From the NCBI GenBank assembly GCA_017617995.1, contig JAFZVE010000020.1:46714-110713 (forward strand): DNA of 64,000 bases. The letters are read 5' to 3'. This stretch comes from Clostridiales bacterium (GTDB lineage: Bacteria > Bacillota > Clostridia > Saccharofermentanales > Saccharofermentanaceae). The notes beneath the pieces were generated by a model that was not told the DNA's origin, made no database searches, and saw only the letters and a program-made list of their open reading frames with translations. This document shows positions 18,981-27,538 of the stretch, in pieces (position 1 is the first letter of the stretch; every line of letters begins with the position of its first letter). The translations under genes were made by a program, and so were the position numbers.

Positions 18981-19017
18981 TAAATACTGTCAGATAAAAC
19001 GACAGGAGAAAGAAAGC

Positions 19018-21228
19018 ATGAGCAAGTATTTAGTCATAGTAGAGTCACCTGCGAAGGCCAAGACGATCGGCAGGTATTTAGGGAAGGATTACCGGATCGC
19101 CGCATCTGTCGGACATATCCGTGATCTGCCTTCTTCTACCATTGGCGTAGATGTGCGGCATGATTTCAAACCTACATATATAAATATGCGCGGCAAGGAG
19201 AAGGTCATCCGTGAGCTCAAGGAGCAGGCCTCGGCTGCAGAGCGCGTCTATATCGCAACCGACCCTGACCGCGAGGGAGAAGCAATTGCCTGGCATATTG
19301 CCAAGGTTCTGAATATTGATCTTACCGATAATTGCCGTATCTCTTTTAACGAGATCACGGAAAAAGCAATTAAGAATGCGATTCTTGCTCCGCGCACGAT
19401 CGATATCGATCTGGTCAATGCCCAGCAGGCCAGGCGTGTGCTGGACCGTCTGGTCGGCTATGAGCTGAGCCCTCTTCTTTGGAAGAAGGTGCAGAAGGGT
19501 CTGTCGGCCGGCCGTGTGCAGTCCGTAGCGACAAAACTGGTGGTAGACAGAGAAAAAGAAATCGAAGCGTTTATTCCGGAGGAGTACTGGAACGTGAATG
19601 CCGAGTTGACACCGGTTGATCAGGAGTTCCCGTTCAAGGCAAGATATCATGGCGAGAAGAAGGGATCCCGGATCGAGAAGGTCAAAGTAGGCAGTAAAGA
19701 AGAGACAGATGCACTTCTGGCTTCTCTTGAAGGCGGAGAGTATGTAGTCGACTCGATCAAGAAGGGAAGGAAACTCCGTCAGCCTTTTGCTCCGTTTACG
19801 ACAAGTACACTCCAGCAGGAGGCATCGAGAAGAATCAGTTTCACTTCTCGTAAGACCATGAGTGTCGCCCAGCAGCTCTATGAAGGTGTCGAAATAGCCG
19901 GTCAAGGACAGATCGCGCTTGTTTCCTACATCCGTACTGACTCGGTCCGAATCTCGGATGAGGCAATGGCTGCAGCCAGAAGACTGATCGGCGAGAAGTA
20001 CGGAGAGAAGTATCTCCCGAAGTCTCCGAGAAAGTATACGAACAAGAACTCTGCTCAGGATGCGCACGAAGCGATCCGTCCGGCTCACTTTGAACTGAGT
20101 CCGGAATCGATCCGTTCCTCTCTGAGCCTCGATCAGTATAAGCTCTATAAACTGATCTGGGACCGCTTCCTGTCCTCCCAGATGGCTTCAGCTGAGGTGG
20201 ATACAGTATCTCTCGATGTCAGATGTAACCATTCGATCTTCCGTGCACAAGGCGAGACGATCAAGTTCCAGGGATTCCTGGCGGCCTATGCCGATCTTGC
20301 TGAAGATGTCAGTGAAGATGAGAAGAATGCGAAGGCCAAGCTTCCGGAACTTGTAGACGGACAGGCGCTGAAGCTTCTGGATATCAAATCGGAACAGAAG
20401 TTCACGCTGCCGCCTGCGAGATACACAGAAGCGACACTGATCAAGACTCTGGAGGAAAAGGGTATCGGCCGTCCGTCTACTTACGCGCCGACGATCTCGA
20501 CTATTCTTGAGAGACAGTATATCGATAAGGACGGAAAGGTCATCCATCCGACCGAACTTGGTAAAGTCGTTACCGAGCTTCTGGCCGATAACTTCACGGA
20601 GATCGTTGATGTATCTTTCACCGCGGATATGGAATCGAAACTTGATGAGATCGAAGTCGGTAAAAAAGACTGGGTGAAAGTCCTGTCGGATTTCTATCCT
20701 TCCTTCCATGAACTCATTGAGAAAGCCGATACAGCTGTCACGAAGGTCAAGATGGAAGAGAAGAAGACCGGTGAGAAGTGTCCGGAGTGCGGCGGGGATC
20801 TCGTCATAAAGAGAGGCCGCTTCGGTGAATTTGAAGCTTGTTCGAACTTTCCGGAATGCAGTTTCACCCGTAATCTTGAGGTGGCAGCGAAGGGCACTTG
20901 CCCGACATGCGGCTCCGGCCTGGTATCGCACCGTTCCAGAAAGTATAAGGGACGCGTATTCTATACCTGCGACAAGAAGGGCAGTAATCCGGATTGCGAT
21001 TTCATCAGCTGGTATCTGCCGGTCGATAGTCAGAAGTGCGATGCCTGTGGCAGTTATATGATCTGGAAGCGTTTCCGCGGTCGTGCGTATCCGAAGTGCG
21101 CGAATCCCGAGTGTGTGAAGAATAAGACGAGAAAAACCTCGAATTCAGAAGACGGAGAGGGAAGTGCCTCTTCCGAGAAGAAGACGACCCGCAGAAAATC
21201 CGGTTCCGATAAGAACAAAGAGGAGTGA
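19018..21228 (+). CDS. topA: DNA topoisomerase I
   Basis: Type IA topoisomerase that relaxes negative supercoils. 736 residues. The Toprim domain starts KYLVIVESPAKAKTIGRYLG and holds ATDPDREGEAIAWH. The catalytic Tyr304 is in VSYIRTDSVRIS. The cleft domain has KGIGRPSTYAPTISTI. Three C4 zinc-binding repeats close the protein: CPEC..CSNFPEC, CPTCGSG..CDKKGSNPDC and CDACGS..CANPEC, followed by a basic tail. AGGAGAAAG precedes the ATG. trmFO begins 4 nt after its stop. Confidence 0.97.
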   Translation: MSKYLVIVESPAKAKTIGRYLGKDYRIAASVGHIRDLPSSTIGVDVRHDFKPTYINMRGKEKVIRELKEQASAAERVYIATDPDREGEAIAWHIAKVLNIDLTDNCRISFNEITEKAIKNAILAPRTIDIDLVNAQQARRVLDRLVGYELSPLLWKKVQKGLSAGRVQSVATKLVVDREKEIEAFIPEEYWNVNAELTPVDQEFPFKARYHGEKKGSRIEKVKVGSKEETDALLASLEGGEYVVDSIKKGRKLRQPFAPFTTSTLQQEASRRISFTSRKTMSVAQQLYEGVEIAGQGQIALVSYIRTDSVRISDEAMAAARRLIGEKYGEKYLPKSPRKYTNKNSAQDAHEAIRPAHFELSPESIRSSLSLDQYKLYKLIWDRFLSSQMASAEVDTVSLDVRCNHSIFRAQGETIKFQGFLAAYADLAEDVSEDEKNAKAKLPELVDGQALKLLDIKSEQKFTLPPARYTEATLIKTLEEKGIGRPSTYAPTISTILERQYIDKDGKVIHPTELGKVVTELLADNFTEIVDVSFTADMESKLDEIEVGKKDWVKVLSDFYPSFHELIEKADTAVTKVKMEEKKTGEKCPECGGDLVIKRGRFGEFEACSNFPECSFTRNLEVAAKGTCPTCGSGLVSHRSRKYKGRVFYTCDKKGSNPDCDFISWYLPVDSQKCDACGSYMIWKRFRGRAYPKCANPECVKNKTRKTSNSEDGEGSASSEKKTTRRKSGSDKNKEE

Positions 21229-21232
21229 TTCC

Positions 21233-22564
21233 ATGTCCAAACCGGAAATCATAGTCATCGGTGCCGGCCTGGCCGGTTCGGAGGCGGCATATCAGGCGGC
21301 AAGACTAGGCGTCCATGTACGTCTCTACGAGATGAAGAAACAGAGAAAAAGCCCGGCCCATCACAGTGACGGGTTTGCCGAACTGGTATGCAGTAATTCC
21401 CTCCGGTCCAATCAGCTCGAGAACGGTGTCGGACTTCTCAAGGAAGAACTCCGTATCCTCGGGTCGCTGATCATGGAGTCTGCGGACAGGAGTGCCGTGC
21501 CGGCAGGTGGTGCGCTTGCTGTCGACCGTGAAGAATTTTCTTCGTATATCACAAATAAGATCGTAAATGACCCGAATATTGAAGTCGTTCATGACGAGGT
21601 CAGGAGGATCCCGGATGACAAGATCGTAGTGATCGCGACTGGACCGCTTACGGATGGGGATCTTTATGATGATATCATGAATAAGATCGGCCATCAGGAT
21701 ATGCATTTCTTCGATGCGGCTGCGCCAATCGTTCTGAAATCCAGTATCGATCTTTCGATCTGCTTTGCGATGTCCCGCTATGGCAAAGGTGGAAACGATT
21801 ATCTGAACTGCCCTATGAATGAGGAAGAATACCGCCGTTTCTATGAGGCGCTTGTCTCTGCCGAACTTGTAGATGTGAAGGATTTTGATAAGGAAACGGT
21901 TTTTGAAGGCTGTATGCCGATCGAGACGATGGCGAAGCGCGGATATGACACGATGCGGTTCGGTCCCTTAAAACCGGTCGGACTGATCGATCCGAGGACC
22001 GGTGAAGAACCGTATGCCTGTGTGCAGCTTCGTCAGGATGACCGCATGGCATCGATCTATAACATCGTCGGGTTCCAGACGAGACTTCGTTTCCCGGAAC
22101 AGCAGCGTGTCTTCCGCATGATCCCCGGCCTGGAAAATGCTGAATTTACCCGCTTCGGAGTTATGCATCGGAATACCTACATTGAATCACCGAGGCTTCT
22201 TGACTCAACCTACAGGATGAGAGAATACCCGAGTGTCTACTTCGGCGGACAGATTACGGGAGTAGAGGGCTACATCGAGTCCACGGCATCCGGCTACATC
22301 GCCGGATACTACGCGGCACTTCAGGCTCTCGGACAAGAAAGCCCGGCAACCTTCTCTGCGAACACGATGATCGGCGCAATGGCGCAGTACTGTTCAGATC
22401 CGGTGGTGAAGAACTTCGTTCCGATGAATGCTAATTTCGGACTTATCGCGCCTCTGGGATACCGTGTGAAGGGAAAGAAGAAGGAGAAGTATCTGGCTTA
22501 CGCAGAACGCGCCCTCACTGAAGTGCGGGAAAACAAAGAGAAAATGGAGAGACTCTGGAAATGA
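21233..22564 (+). CDS. trmFO: Methylenetetrahydrofolate-tRNA-(uracil-5-)-methyltransferase
   Basis: FAD-dependent enzyme forming ribothymidine at position 54 of tRNA with methylene-tetrahydrofolate as carbon donor, as in most Firmicutes. 443 residues. The N-terminal FAD motif is VIGAGLAGSEAAYQAA; ELVCSNSLRSN and FAMSRYGKGGNDYLNCP are strong family signatures, as is FGGQITGVEGYIESTASG near the C-terminus. The start at 21233 is set by AGGAGTGATTCC. It follows topA as in Bacillus and overlaps the next gene by 4 nt (ATGA). Confidence 0.96.
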   Translation: MSKPEIIVIGAGLAGSEAAYQAARLGVHVRLYEMKKQRKSPAHHSDGFAELVCSNSLRSNQLENGVGLLKEELRILGSLIMESADRSAVPAGGALAVDREEFSSYITNKIVNDPNIEVVHDEVRRIPDDKIVVIATGPLTDGDLYDDIMNKIGHQDMHFFDAAAPIVLKSSIDLSICFAMSRYGKGGNDYLNCPMNEEEYRRFYEALVSAELVDVKDFDKETVFEGCMPIETMAKRGYDTMRFGPLKPVGLIDPRTGEEPYACVQLRQDDRMASIYNIVGFQTRLRFPEQQRVFRMIPGLENAEFTRFGVMHRNTYIESPRLLDSTYRMREYPSVYFGGQITGVEGYIESTASGYIAGYYAALQALGQESPATFSANTMIGAMAQYCSDPVVKNFVPMNANFGLIAPLGYRVKGKKKEKYLAYAERALTEVRENKEKMERLWK

Positions 22565-23433
22565 CGCAAAGAACGTTTGATGCTTCCCAGTGGGAAGGAT
22601 CCGGAAAAACCAAGGGATTCTGGCGCTCGTATGCGCGTGACTGGGGAAAGGTGTGCGGATGCAATGCCTTGCTGATGGGGGTGAATATACTCTCGTTTGT
22701 GATCGGGATCTGTCTGGTGATGTTCCTGCTTCCGCTGATTTTTACCTCGTTTACGCCGGCCGGCCTTAAGGATTTTATTCTCGAATCAGGAATGGTAGAG
22801 GCGGCGAGTGTTACGGACGAAGCGGTCGAGAATATCTTCTATACGCTTTGCATGCTCAGTTCATTTCTCATGATCGGCATGCTGCTTGTCGTAAATGGTC
22901 CCTTCTATTCAGCCATCAGTTTCTACTTCCGCAATCTGCTTACGGGCGATGGAGATTTTAAGGCCGACTTTAAGAACGGGCTGAAGGAGAACTGGAGAAA
23001 ATCTCTTGGTGCTTCCATACTGTCGATCGTGGTAACTGTCGTGCTTCTTTTTAATATCGGATACTATCAGCGCGCTGAACTGGGGACACTCTCGCTCGCG
23101 GCCAAGTCTTTCTTCACCGTGCTGCTGTCGTTCTGGTGCTGGATCCAGCTCTTTGTGTATCCGCTGATTGCATGTGTCGAGTTGAAATTTCGAGAAGTGT
23201 ACCGAAATGCTGTGATTATGTCGATTAAGAATTTCCCTGTTGTTATAGGCGTTTTCTTCCTGCAGATTGTCCTTTTCGGTGTGATTCCATATACTCTGAT
23301 GCTCTCCTTCGGTACGATCGGATATGCGATCACGATGCTTCTGTATCTGATCTTCTCGTTTGGATTCATCAGTTATGTTTCGATGTATATTACATGGAAA
23401 GCGATCCAGAAGATCCTTCAAACACAAGATTGA
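22561..23433 (+). CDS. DUF624/YesL-like integral membrane protein
   Basis: 290 residues, translationally coupled to trmFO (ATGA overlap). About six membrane segments are visible: 38-60, 96-122, 145-168, 188-210, 222-246 and 252-280. The central GPFYSAISFYFRNLLTGDGD followed by FKNGLKENWRKSL resembles the GPA..A.xY..R....GE and F...FK.N.K patterns of DUF624 (YesL) proteins, whose function is not known. The hydrophilic N-terminus (MTQRTFDASQWEGSGKTK) is cytoplasmic. No terminator is seen after it. Likeness to DUF624 is by eye only. Confidence 0.6.
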   Translation: MTQRTFDASQWEGSGKTKGFWRSYARDWGKVCGCNALLMGVNILSFVIGICLVMFLLPLIFTSFTPAGLKDFILESGMVEAASVTDEAVENIFYTLCMLSSFLMIGMLLVVNGPFYSAISFYFRNLLTGDGDFKADFKNGLKENWRKSLGASILSIVVTVVLLFNIGYYQRAELGTLSLAAKSFFTVLLSFWCWIQLFVYPLIACVELKFREVYRNAVIMSIKNFPVVIGVFFLQIVLFGVIPYTLMLSFGTIGYAITMLLYLIFSFGFISYVSMYITWKAIQKILQTQD

Positions 23434-23479
23434 GCTTACCGCTTCCTGCCTCGCCATTTAAGAAAATCGCATCTTTTTG

Positions 23480-23508
23480 ATTTGTTTGTTGTACTTTTAC
23501 AAACAAAT
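23480..23508. repeat. Perfect inverted repeat overlapping the signalling-operon promoter
   Basis: ATTTGTTTGT (23480-23489) and ACAAACAAAT (23499-23508) are perfect inverse complements separated by 9 nt. The repeat covers the -35 of the promoter, a typical repressor operator position. It has no T run after it, so it is not a terminator for trmFO. Confidence 0.65.
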
Positions 23509-23518
23509 ACGGTAAAAT
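23489..23518 (+). promoter_or_regulatory. Promoter of the five-gene phospho-signalling operon
   Basis: TTGTAC (23489-23494) and TAAAAT (23513-23518) with an 18-bp spacer, 35 nt before the first ATG. A second GATAAT (23523-23528) could serve as an alternative -10. Confidence 0.6.
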
Positions 23519-23552
23519 AAAGGATAATACGTAAAAGTGAGGTAGTAGCCGT

Positions 23553-25175
23553 ATGATTCAGTGTGTACGTGGTCATTTCTTTGATGAGAACCGATATGCA
23601 GACTGTCCTTATTGCAGTCAGGCTTCCAGCAAACCGAGAGCGGTCACTCCGCCGGTTGCTCCGAATATGGAGATCCCGAAGCCGTCCTGTGGCAAGACTG
23701 TTGCCGTCGAGGGAGTCGCAACAGAACCTGCGGTAAGTAAGACAGTCGCGATTGAGAACTTCGAGGAGACACTACCTCCGGTTAATAAGACTGTGGCGAT
23801 TAGTGAACAGCCTTCTGCATATGCTCCTGGACCGTCTCCGGACGGACTTCCGAGTATGGCTCCGGTTGCTCCGGCAGCACCGATGGCACCTGTTTCGCCA
23901 GTGGCTGCCCCGGCGGCTCCGATGGCTGCGCCGGTCGCACCCCAGGCTCCTGTAGAGACGCCTTTTGTTCCGGTTCAGGTTCAGCCGGCTCCGGTCGCTC
24001 CGATGGCCACTCCGGTGGCACCGCAGGCTCCGGTTGATGTCCCGGCAGTTCCTTCGCCTGTACCGGTAGCCCCTCAGCCGCAGATGGATCCGATGCAGCG
24101 TCCGGTTCCTTCCTATACGGCTGATCTTCGTGCCGAGATTCCTTTTGACGGCGTGTCAGATGTTCCGGAAAGAATACTGACAGAAGAAATCGCTGTGGAT
24201 ATTCCGGTTACGGGTCTGGGTGTTTCTGATCATCCGACACCGATTGCCCCTGATGAGAATTTCTATCACTCCAATCCGGATAGACCGTATGCGGTTACCG
24301 GTCTGGGTGTAAAAGAAAACCCGACTCCGATCCCGAATGATACGGGCGCGACGTTTCCGATCCCCGGTGGGGAAGGCCAGAGAGCTCCGGCTGGACAGCC
24401 TGCTTCTGCTGAAGCGGCCGCGTTTGCAGCTTTTGGATTCCCGGGTGGACCGATGCCCGGAATGATGCCGGGTGGACCGATGCCAGGCGCTCCGATGCCG
24501 GGGGCTCCTGTTCCGCCACCGGCTCCGATGGCTCCGGTAGATGTCACACCGGCTCCTGTTGTGGAAGCGGTGGCTCCGGTTGATGTTGCACCCGCTCCTG
24601 TTGTGGAAGAAATCCCGGCTCCTGTAGTTGAGCAGGCACCGGTTGAGCCGGTCGCGCAACCTGCACCGATGGCGGAAGTGGTTGCTCCGGCCGCACCGAT
24701 CCCGCAGCCGGCCCCGATGGCGGGCGTGGTTGCTCCGGCCGCACCGATTCCGCAGCCGGCTCCGATGTTTGTGGATACGAAGCCAAGAGATCCGAATGCG
24801 ACTGTTGCGATGACCGAGTCCGATATGGATTATCTGCCGCGCGTTCATGCCAGAGCTTTTCTCGTATGTGTAGATGGACCGATGACAGGCGCAAGCTTCG
24901 TTTTCCAGGAGAACAGAGCCGTTATCGGACGTCAGAAGAACTATGAGATCTCACTTTTCCGTGATAATTCCGTCTCGAGAAGCCCACATGCGATTATCGC
25001 ATATGATAAGGATACGCTCCGTTACACGGTTTCTCAGGGTGATCCGGAGAAGAAGGTATCCGTCAACGGTACATTTATCAATGCTGAGCAGGAACTCAAA
25101 CTGTACGATATCATCGGTATCGGACAGACGAGGATGCTCTTTATCCCAGTCTGCAGTGAGAAGTTTGCATGGTAA
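23553..25175 (+). CDS. FHA-domain protein with zinc ribbon and long Pro/Ala linker
   Basis: 540-residue cytoplasmic adaptor-like protein, first gene of the phospho-signalling operon. Residues 4-22 form a probable zinc site (CVRGHFFDENRYADCPYC). Residues 45-90 hold three copies of a KTVA[IV] motif. From about 95 to 420 the chain is low-complexity Pro/Ala/Val/Met, with two copies of VTGLGV-x3-PTPI and a 16-residue tandem repeat. The C-terminal FHA domain (about 433-535) has GRQKNYEIS (Gly459, Arg460), SVSRSPH and VNGTFIN, the phosphothreonine-binding features. It is likely to recruit phosphorylated partners of the operon kinase and may itself be the substrate. The next gene overlaps its end by 7 nt. 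No secretion signal is seen. Confidence 0.88.
   Translation: MIQCVRGHFFDENRYADCPYCSQASSKPRAVTPPVAPNMEIPKPSCGKTVAVEGVATEPAVSKTVAIENFEETLPPVNKTVAISEQPSAYAPGPSPDGLPSMAPVAPAAPMAPVSPVAAPAAPMAAPVAPQAPVETPFVPVQVQPAPVAPMATPVAPQAPVDVPAVPSPVPVAPQPQMDPMQRPVPSYTADLRAEIPFDGVSDVPERILTEEIAVDIPVTGLGVSDHPTPIAPDENFYHSNPDRPYAVTGLGVKENPTPIPNDTGATFPIPGGEGQRAPAGQPASAEAAAFAAFGFPGGPMPGMMPGGPMPGAPMPGAPVPPPAPMAPVDVTPAPVVEAVAPVDVAPAPVVEEIPAPVVEQAPVEPVAQPAPMAEVVAPAAPIPQPAPMAGVVAPAAPIPQPAPMFVDTKPRDPNATVAMTESDMDYLPRVHARAFLVCVDGPMTGASFVFQENRAVIGRQKNYEISLFRDNSVSRSPHAIIAYDKDTLRYTVSQGDPEKKVSVNGTFINAEQELKLYDIIGIGQTRMLFIPVCSEKFAW
24677..24766 (+). repeat. 48-bp tandem repeat encoding a 16-residue Pro-rich unit
   Basis: Two near-identical copies start at 24677 and 24725 (VVAPAAPIPQPAPMA) inside the FHA gene. 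They differ only at third positions across most of the unit, so this is a recent duplication and a likely site of length variation. Confidence 0.85.
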
Positions 25176-26113
25176 TAGATTGGGGAAAAATTAAAGATAC
25201 CTTTCTGAAGTACCTGAGCGATATGCGATGGATCTTCATCGCGTGCGCCGCGGTGATCCTTCTGATCGTGGTGATCGTACTTATCCTTCGGAGTATGAAG
25301 AAAAAGAAGTCCGTATCTCAGGATAAAGCGGAAGAGAAGAAGCCTGCACATAAGAGTATGGTCATGGATAACGGAAGATTCCGTATCGAGATCGGTAATG
25401 TCCAGGGAACCGGTGAAAGAGAAGAACAGCAGGATGCTTTTGCTTTCTCTCCGACGGCGAAATGGAAAGAGAAGGGCTTCCTGGCCGTGCTCTGTGACGG
25501 CATGGGCGGTCTGGACGCAGGTGCGGCGATCTCCAATAAACTGGTGTCCGACATCATTTCTGAGTTCCCGTATTCTTTCGACGAGCTCAAGGACGGCTGG
25601 ATCCTCGATTCTCTATCCAATGAAATCTATGAGAACTACCGTGGCCGTGGCGGCACGACGGTGATCATCACCTACCTCAAGGATGATAAGATGTGGTTTG
25701 CTTCTGTGGGAGACAGTGATCTGCTGCTACTTCGTGACGGCCGTATCTATGCCATGAATATCCGTCAGGAGTATGGCAATACGCTTCTGTCGCGTGCGCT
25801 CGACGGCGCTGTGTCGGTCGAGCAGGCACTGACGCACCATGATGCACCGGCACTGACGGAGTTTATGGGTGCACAGCATGCCAATCCCGACTATTCGATC
25901 GTTCCTTGGGATGTCAAGGACAAGGATGTGTATCTGTTGTGCTCGGACGGAATCAGTGATACGCTTTCATTCGAGGAAATCCGTGAAGCGATGAAGCATG
26001 ACCCTTCGGAGTGCGCCGAGATACTTGAGAAGGGGATCATGACGAAGAACAAACGTTATCAGGATAACTACACAGCTATAATCTTTGCTGTGCATGAAAT
26101 AGGAGGTAATTAG
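25169..26113 (+). CDS. Membrane-anchored PP2C-type protein phosphatase
   Basis: 314 residues. One membrane helix at about 21-42 (WIFIACAAVILLIVVIVLIL) is followed by RSMKKKKS, so by the positive-inside rule the phosphatase domain is cytoplasmic. The PP2C metal-binding motifs are present: EEQQDAF (Asp), LCDGMGGLDAG (Asp110), LLCSDGISD and RYQDNYTAII. GGTTVIITYLKDDKMWFASVGDSD is the usual core. It should remove phosphate from Ser/Thr sites made by the kinase encoded three genes later. Its ATG overlaps the stop of the FHA gene (GCATGGTAA), indicating coupling. Confidence 0.92.
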   Translation: MVIDWGKIKDTFLKYLSDMRWIFIACAAVILLIVVIVLILRSMKKKKSVSQDKAEEKKPAHKSMVMDNGRFRIEIGNVQGTGEREEQQDAFAFSPTAKWKEKGFLAVLCDGMGGLDAGAAISNKLVSDIISEFPYSFDELKDGWILDSLSNEIYENYRGRGGTTVIITYLKDDKMWFASVGDSDLLLLRDGRIYAMNIRQEYGNTLLSRALDGAVSVEQALTHHDAPALTEFMGAQHANPDYSIVPWDVKDKDVYLLCSDGISDTLSFEEIREAMKHDPSECAEILEKGIMTKNKRYQDNYTAIIFAVHEIGGN

Positions 26114-26114
26114 T

Positions 26115-27503
26115 ATGAAGTGGGTAAGAAGAATCTTTATGTTCCTCTTGATCATTGCAATTGGCGGTTCCGGCTTTATGGCCTTCCGTAATTTCAAGCC
26201 CTGGCGCGATGCCCAGGAGGAGCTTGATGAGATCAAGAGTGAGACGTTCCAGGCCGACAGTGTGAAGAGAGGCTTCACGGCGGACGAGAACCAGCAGTCT
26301 GTTGCTTTTGTACTGTGCATCAAGAACGGTTCGGGTTCTTGCGGTTCGTCCTATGCGATCGGTGATCCGGATGGCAAGGTCCAGTACTTCGTGACAAACG
26401 GTCATGTTGTTCAGGATCATGTCGAGAACGGTTACGATATCGCCATCTATTTCGACGACCTGGAGTATCAGGTACCGGAAGTGGTCTTCTATCAGTATGA
26501 CCAGAATCTCGATATGGCTGTTCTGAAGATCCCGGAGCCGATCAGCGCCAGAAAAGCAGTCGTAATCCGTGACTCTGATGAAGTAGCAACAGGTGAGAAG
26601 TGCACAGCGATCGGTTATCCGGATAAGTCAATGGAGTGGGATGCAAACTTCATCGGTGACATCAACGGTCAGACTGTATCGAGTGGTGTTATCTCTAAGG
26701 TCAATTTCCAGCCTTCCTATTCCGGTTACAGCTTCTACTACAGAACATTCCAGATCGATACATTTATCTCCCACGGTAACTCCGGTGGACCGCTTCTTGA
26801 TGAGAACGGTTTCCTGATCGGTATGAACACACTGGGAAGCCCGGATTCTGAGAGCGTCAACTTCTCGATCGTTTCCAACGAGATCACGGCGATCCTGGAT
26901 CAGGAAGGTATCGATTATACTTCCAGCAAAGATTATCTCAAGGCAATCGATAAAGAAATCGAGGCCGATCAGAAGAAGTTCGACAAGAAACACAATGCGG
27001 CTGTCGAGGAAGCAGAAACGGAAGTAACTGAGACAAGAAACAAGTTCCTGCTCTTCTGCGCGATCGCAGCGGCTTGCGCAGTTGTGCTCCTGATCCTCTT
27101 CATCGTCGGTAACAAGAAGGTCGTTATGGTCGGTGAGCAGGATGATGGAAAGAAGTCTTTCGTTTACTGCACGAAGGGTGTATTCGCAGGACAGAAATTC
27201 GAGGTGACCGGTCAGACGATGACGATCGGACGTGACCAGAATTCCTGTACGATCGTTTTCCCGGAAGATACACCGGGTATCAGCTCTAACCACTGCTCCA
27301 TCTACTTCGATGCCAGAACGAAGGCATTTGTTCTTACGGATAACGGTTCTACATACGGTACATATCTCAGTGACGGCAGAAAGCTGACGAAGGGTGTTCC
27401 GGAGAAACTTCTCCCGGGTTCCACTTTTGCTCTGGCTGATAAGGCAAATGAGTTTGCTGTAGACCGTGAAGCCGGCGATGGCAAGAAAAAGAAGAAGGAT
27501 TGA
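26115..27503 (+). CDS. HtrA-like serine protease with membrane-spanning link to a cytoplasmic FHA domain
   Basis: 462 residues in an unusual order. TM1 at about 5-24 anchors the N-terminus. A trypsin-like protease domain follows with His97 (VTNGHVV), Asp133 (LDMAVLKI) and Ser223 (SHGNSGGPLL), a complete triad. A charged coiled coil (about 275-308) leads to TM2 at about 311-332 (FLLFCAIAAACAVVLLILF). The C-terminal FHA domain (about 345-455) has IGRDQNSC (Arg373), GISSNHCS and NGSTYGTYL. Two TM segments place the protease outside and the FHA inside. No PDZ domain is present, unlike HtrA/DegP. It starts 1 nt after the PP2C stop, with AGGAGGTAATTAGT as ribosome site. A role in transmembrane signalling or regulated shedding is inference. 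Confidence 0.88.
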   Translation: MKWVRRIFMFLLIIAIGGSGFMAFRNFKPWRDAQEELDEIKSETFQADSVKRGFTADENQQSVAFVLCIKNGSGSCGSSYAIGDPDGKVQYFVTNGHVVQDHVENGYDIAIYFDDLEYQVPEVVFYQYDQNLDMAVLKIPEPISARKAVVIRDSDEVATGEKCTAIGYPDKSMEWDANFIGDINGQTVSSGVISKVNFQPSYSGYSFYYRTFQIDTFISHGNSGGPLLDENGFLIGMNTLGSPDSESVNFSIVSNEITAILDQEGIDYTSSKDYLKAIDKEIEADQKKFDKKHNAAVEEAETEVTETRNKFLLFCAIAAACAVVLLILFIVGNKKVVMVGEQDDGKKSFVYCTKGVFAGQKFEVTGQTMTIGRDQNSCTIVFPEDTPGISSNHCSIYFDARTKAFVLTDNGSTYGTYLSDGRKLTKGVPEKLLPGSTFALADKANEFAVDREAGDGKKKKKD

Positions 27504-27538
27504 GCTGGAAACAAATAAGAAGGTAGATTACTATTACG

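Noticed and set aside
21164..21232. N-terminal extension of TrmFO
   Set aside because: It overlaps topA out of frame, is Pro/Arg-rich and precedes the ribosome site used by the ATG at 21233.
23434..23552. Terminator function for the inverted repeat after the DUF624-like gene
   Set aside because: The stem is AT-rich, has a 9-nt loop and is followed by ACGG instead of T residues.
23850..24780. Possible CRISPR-like or satellite repeat region
   Set aside because: The repeats are in frame, variable in length and encode a Pro/Ala linker between two protein domains; there are no regular spacers.
25150..25180. Frameshift joining the FHA gene and the first PP2C
   Set aside because: Both genes have complete domains, the overlap is only 7 nt, and the PP2C begins with its own membrane anchor. 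Coupled translation is simpler.
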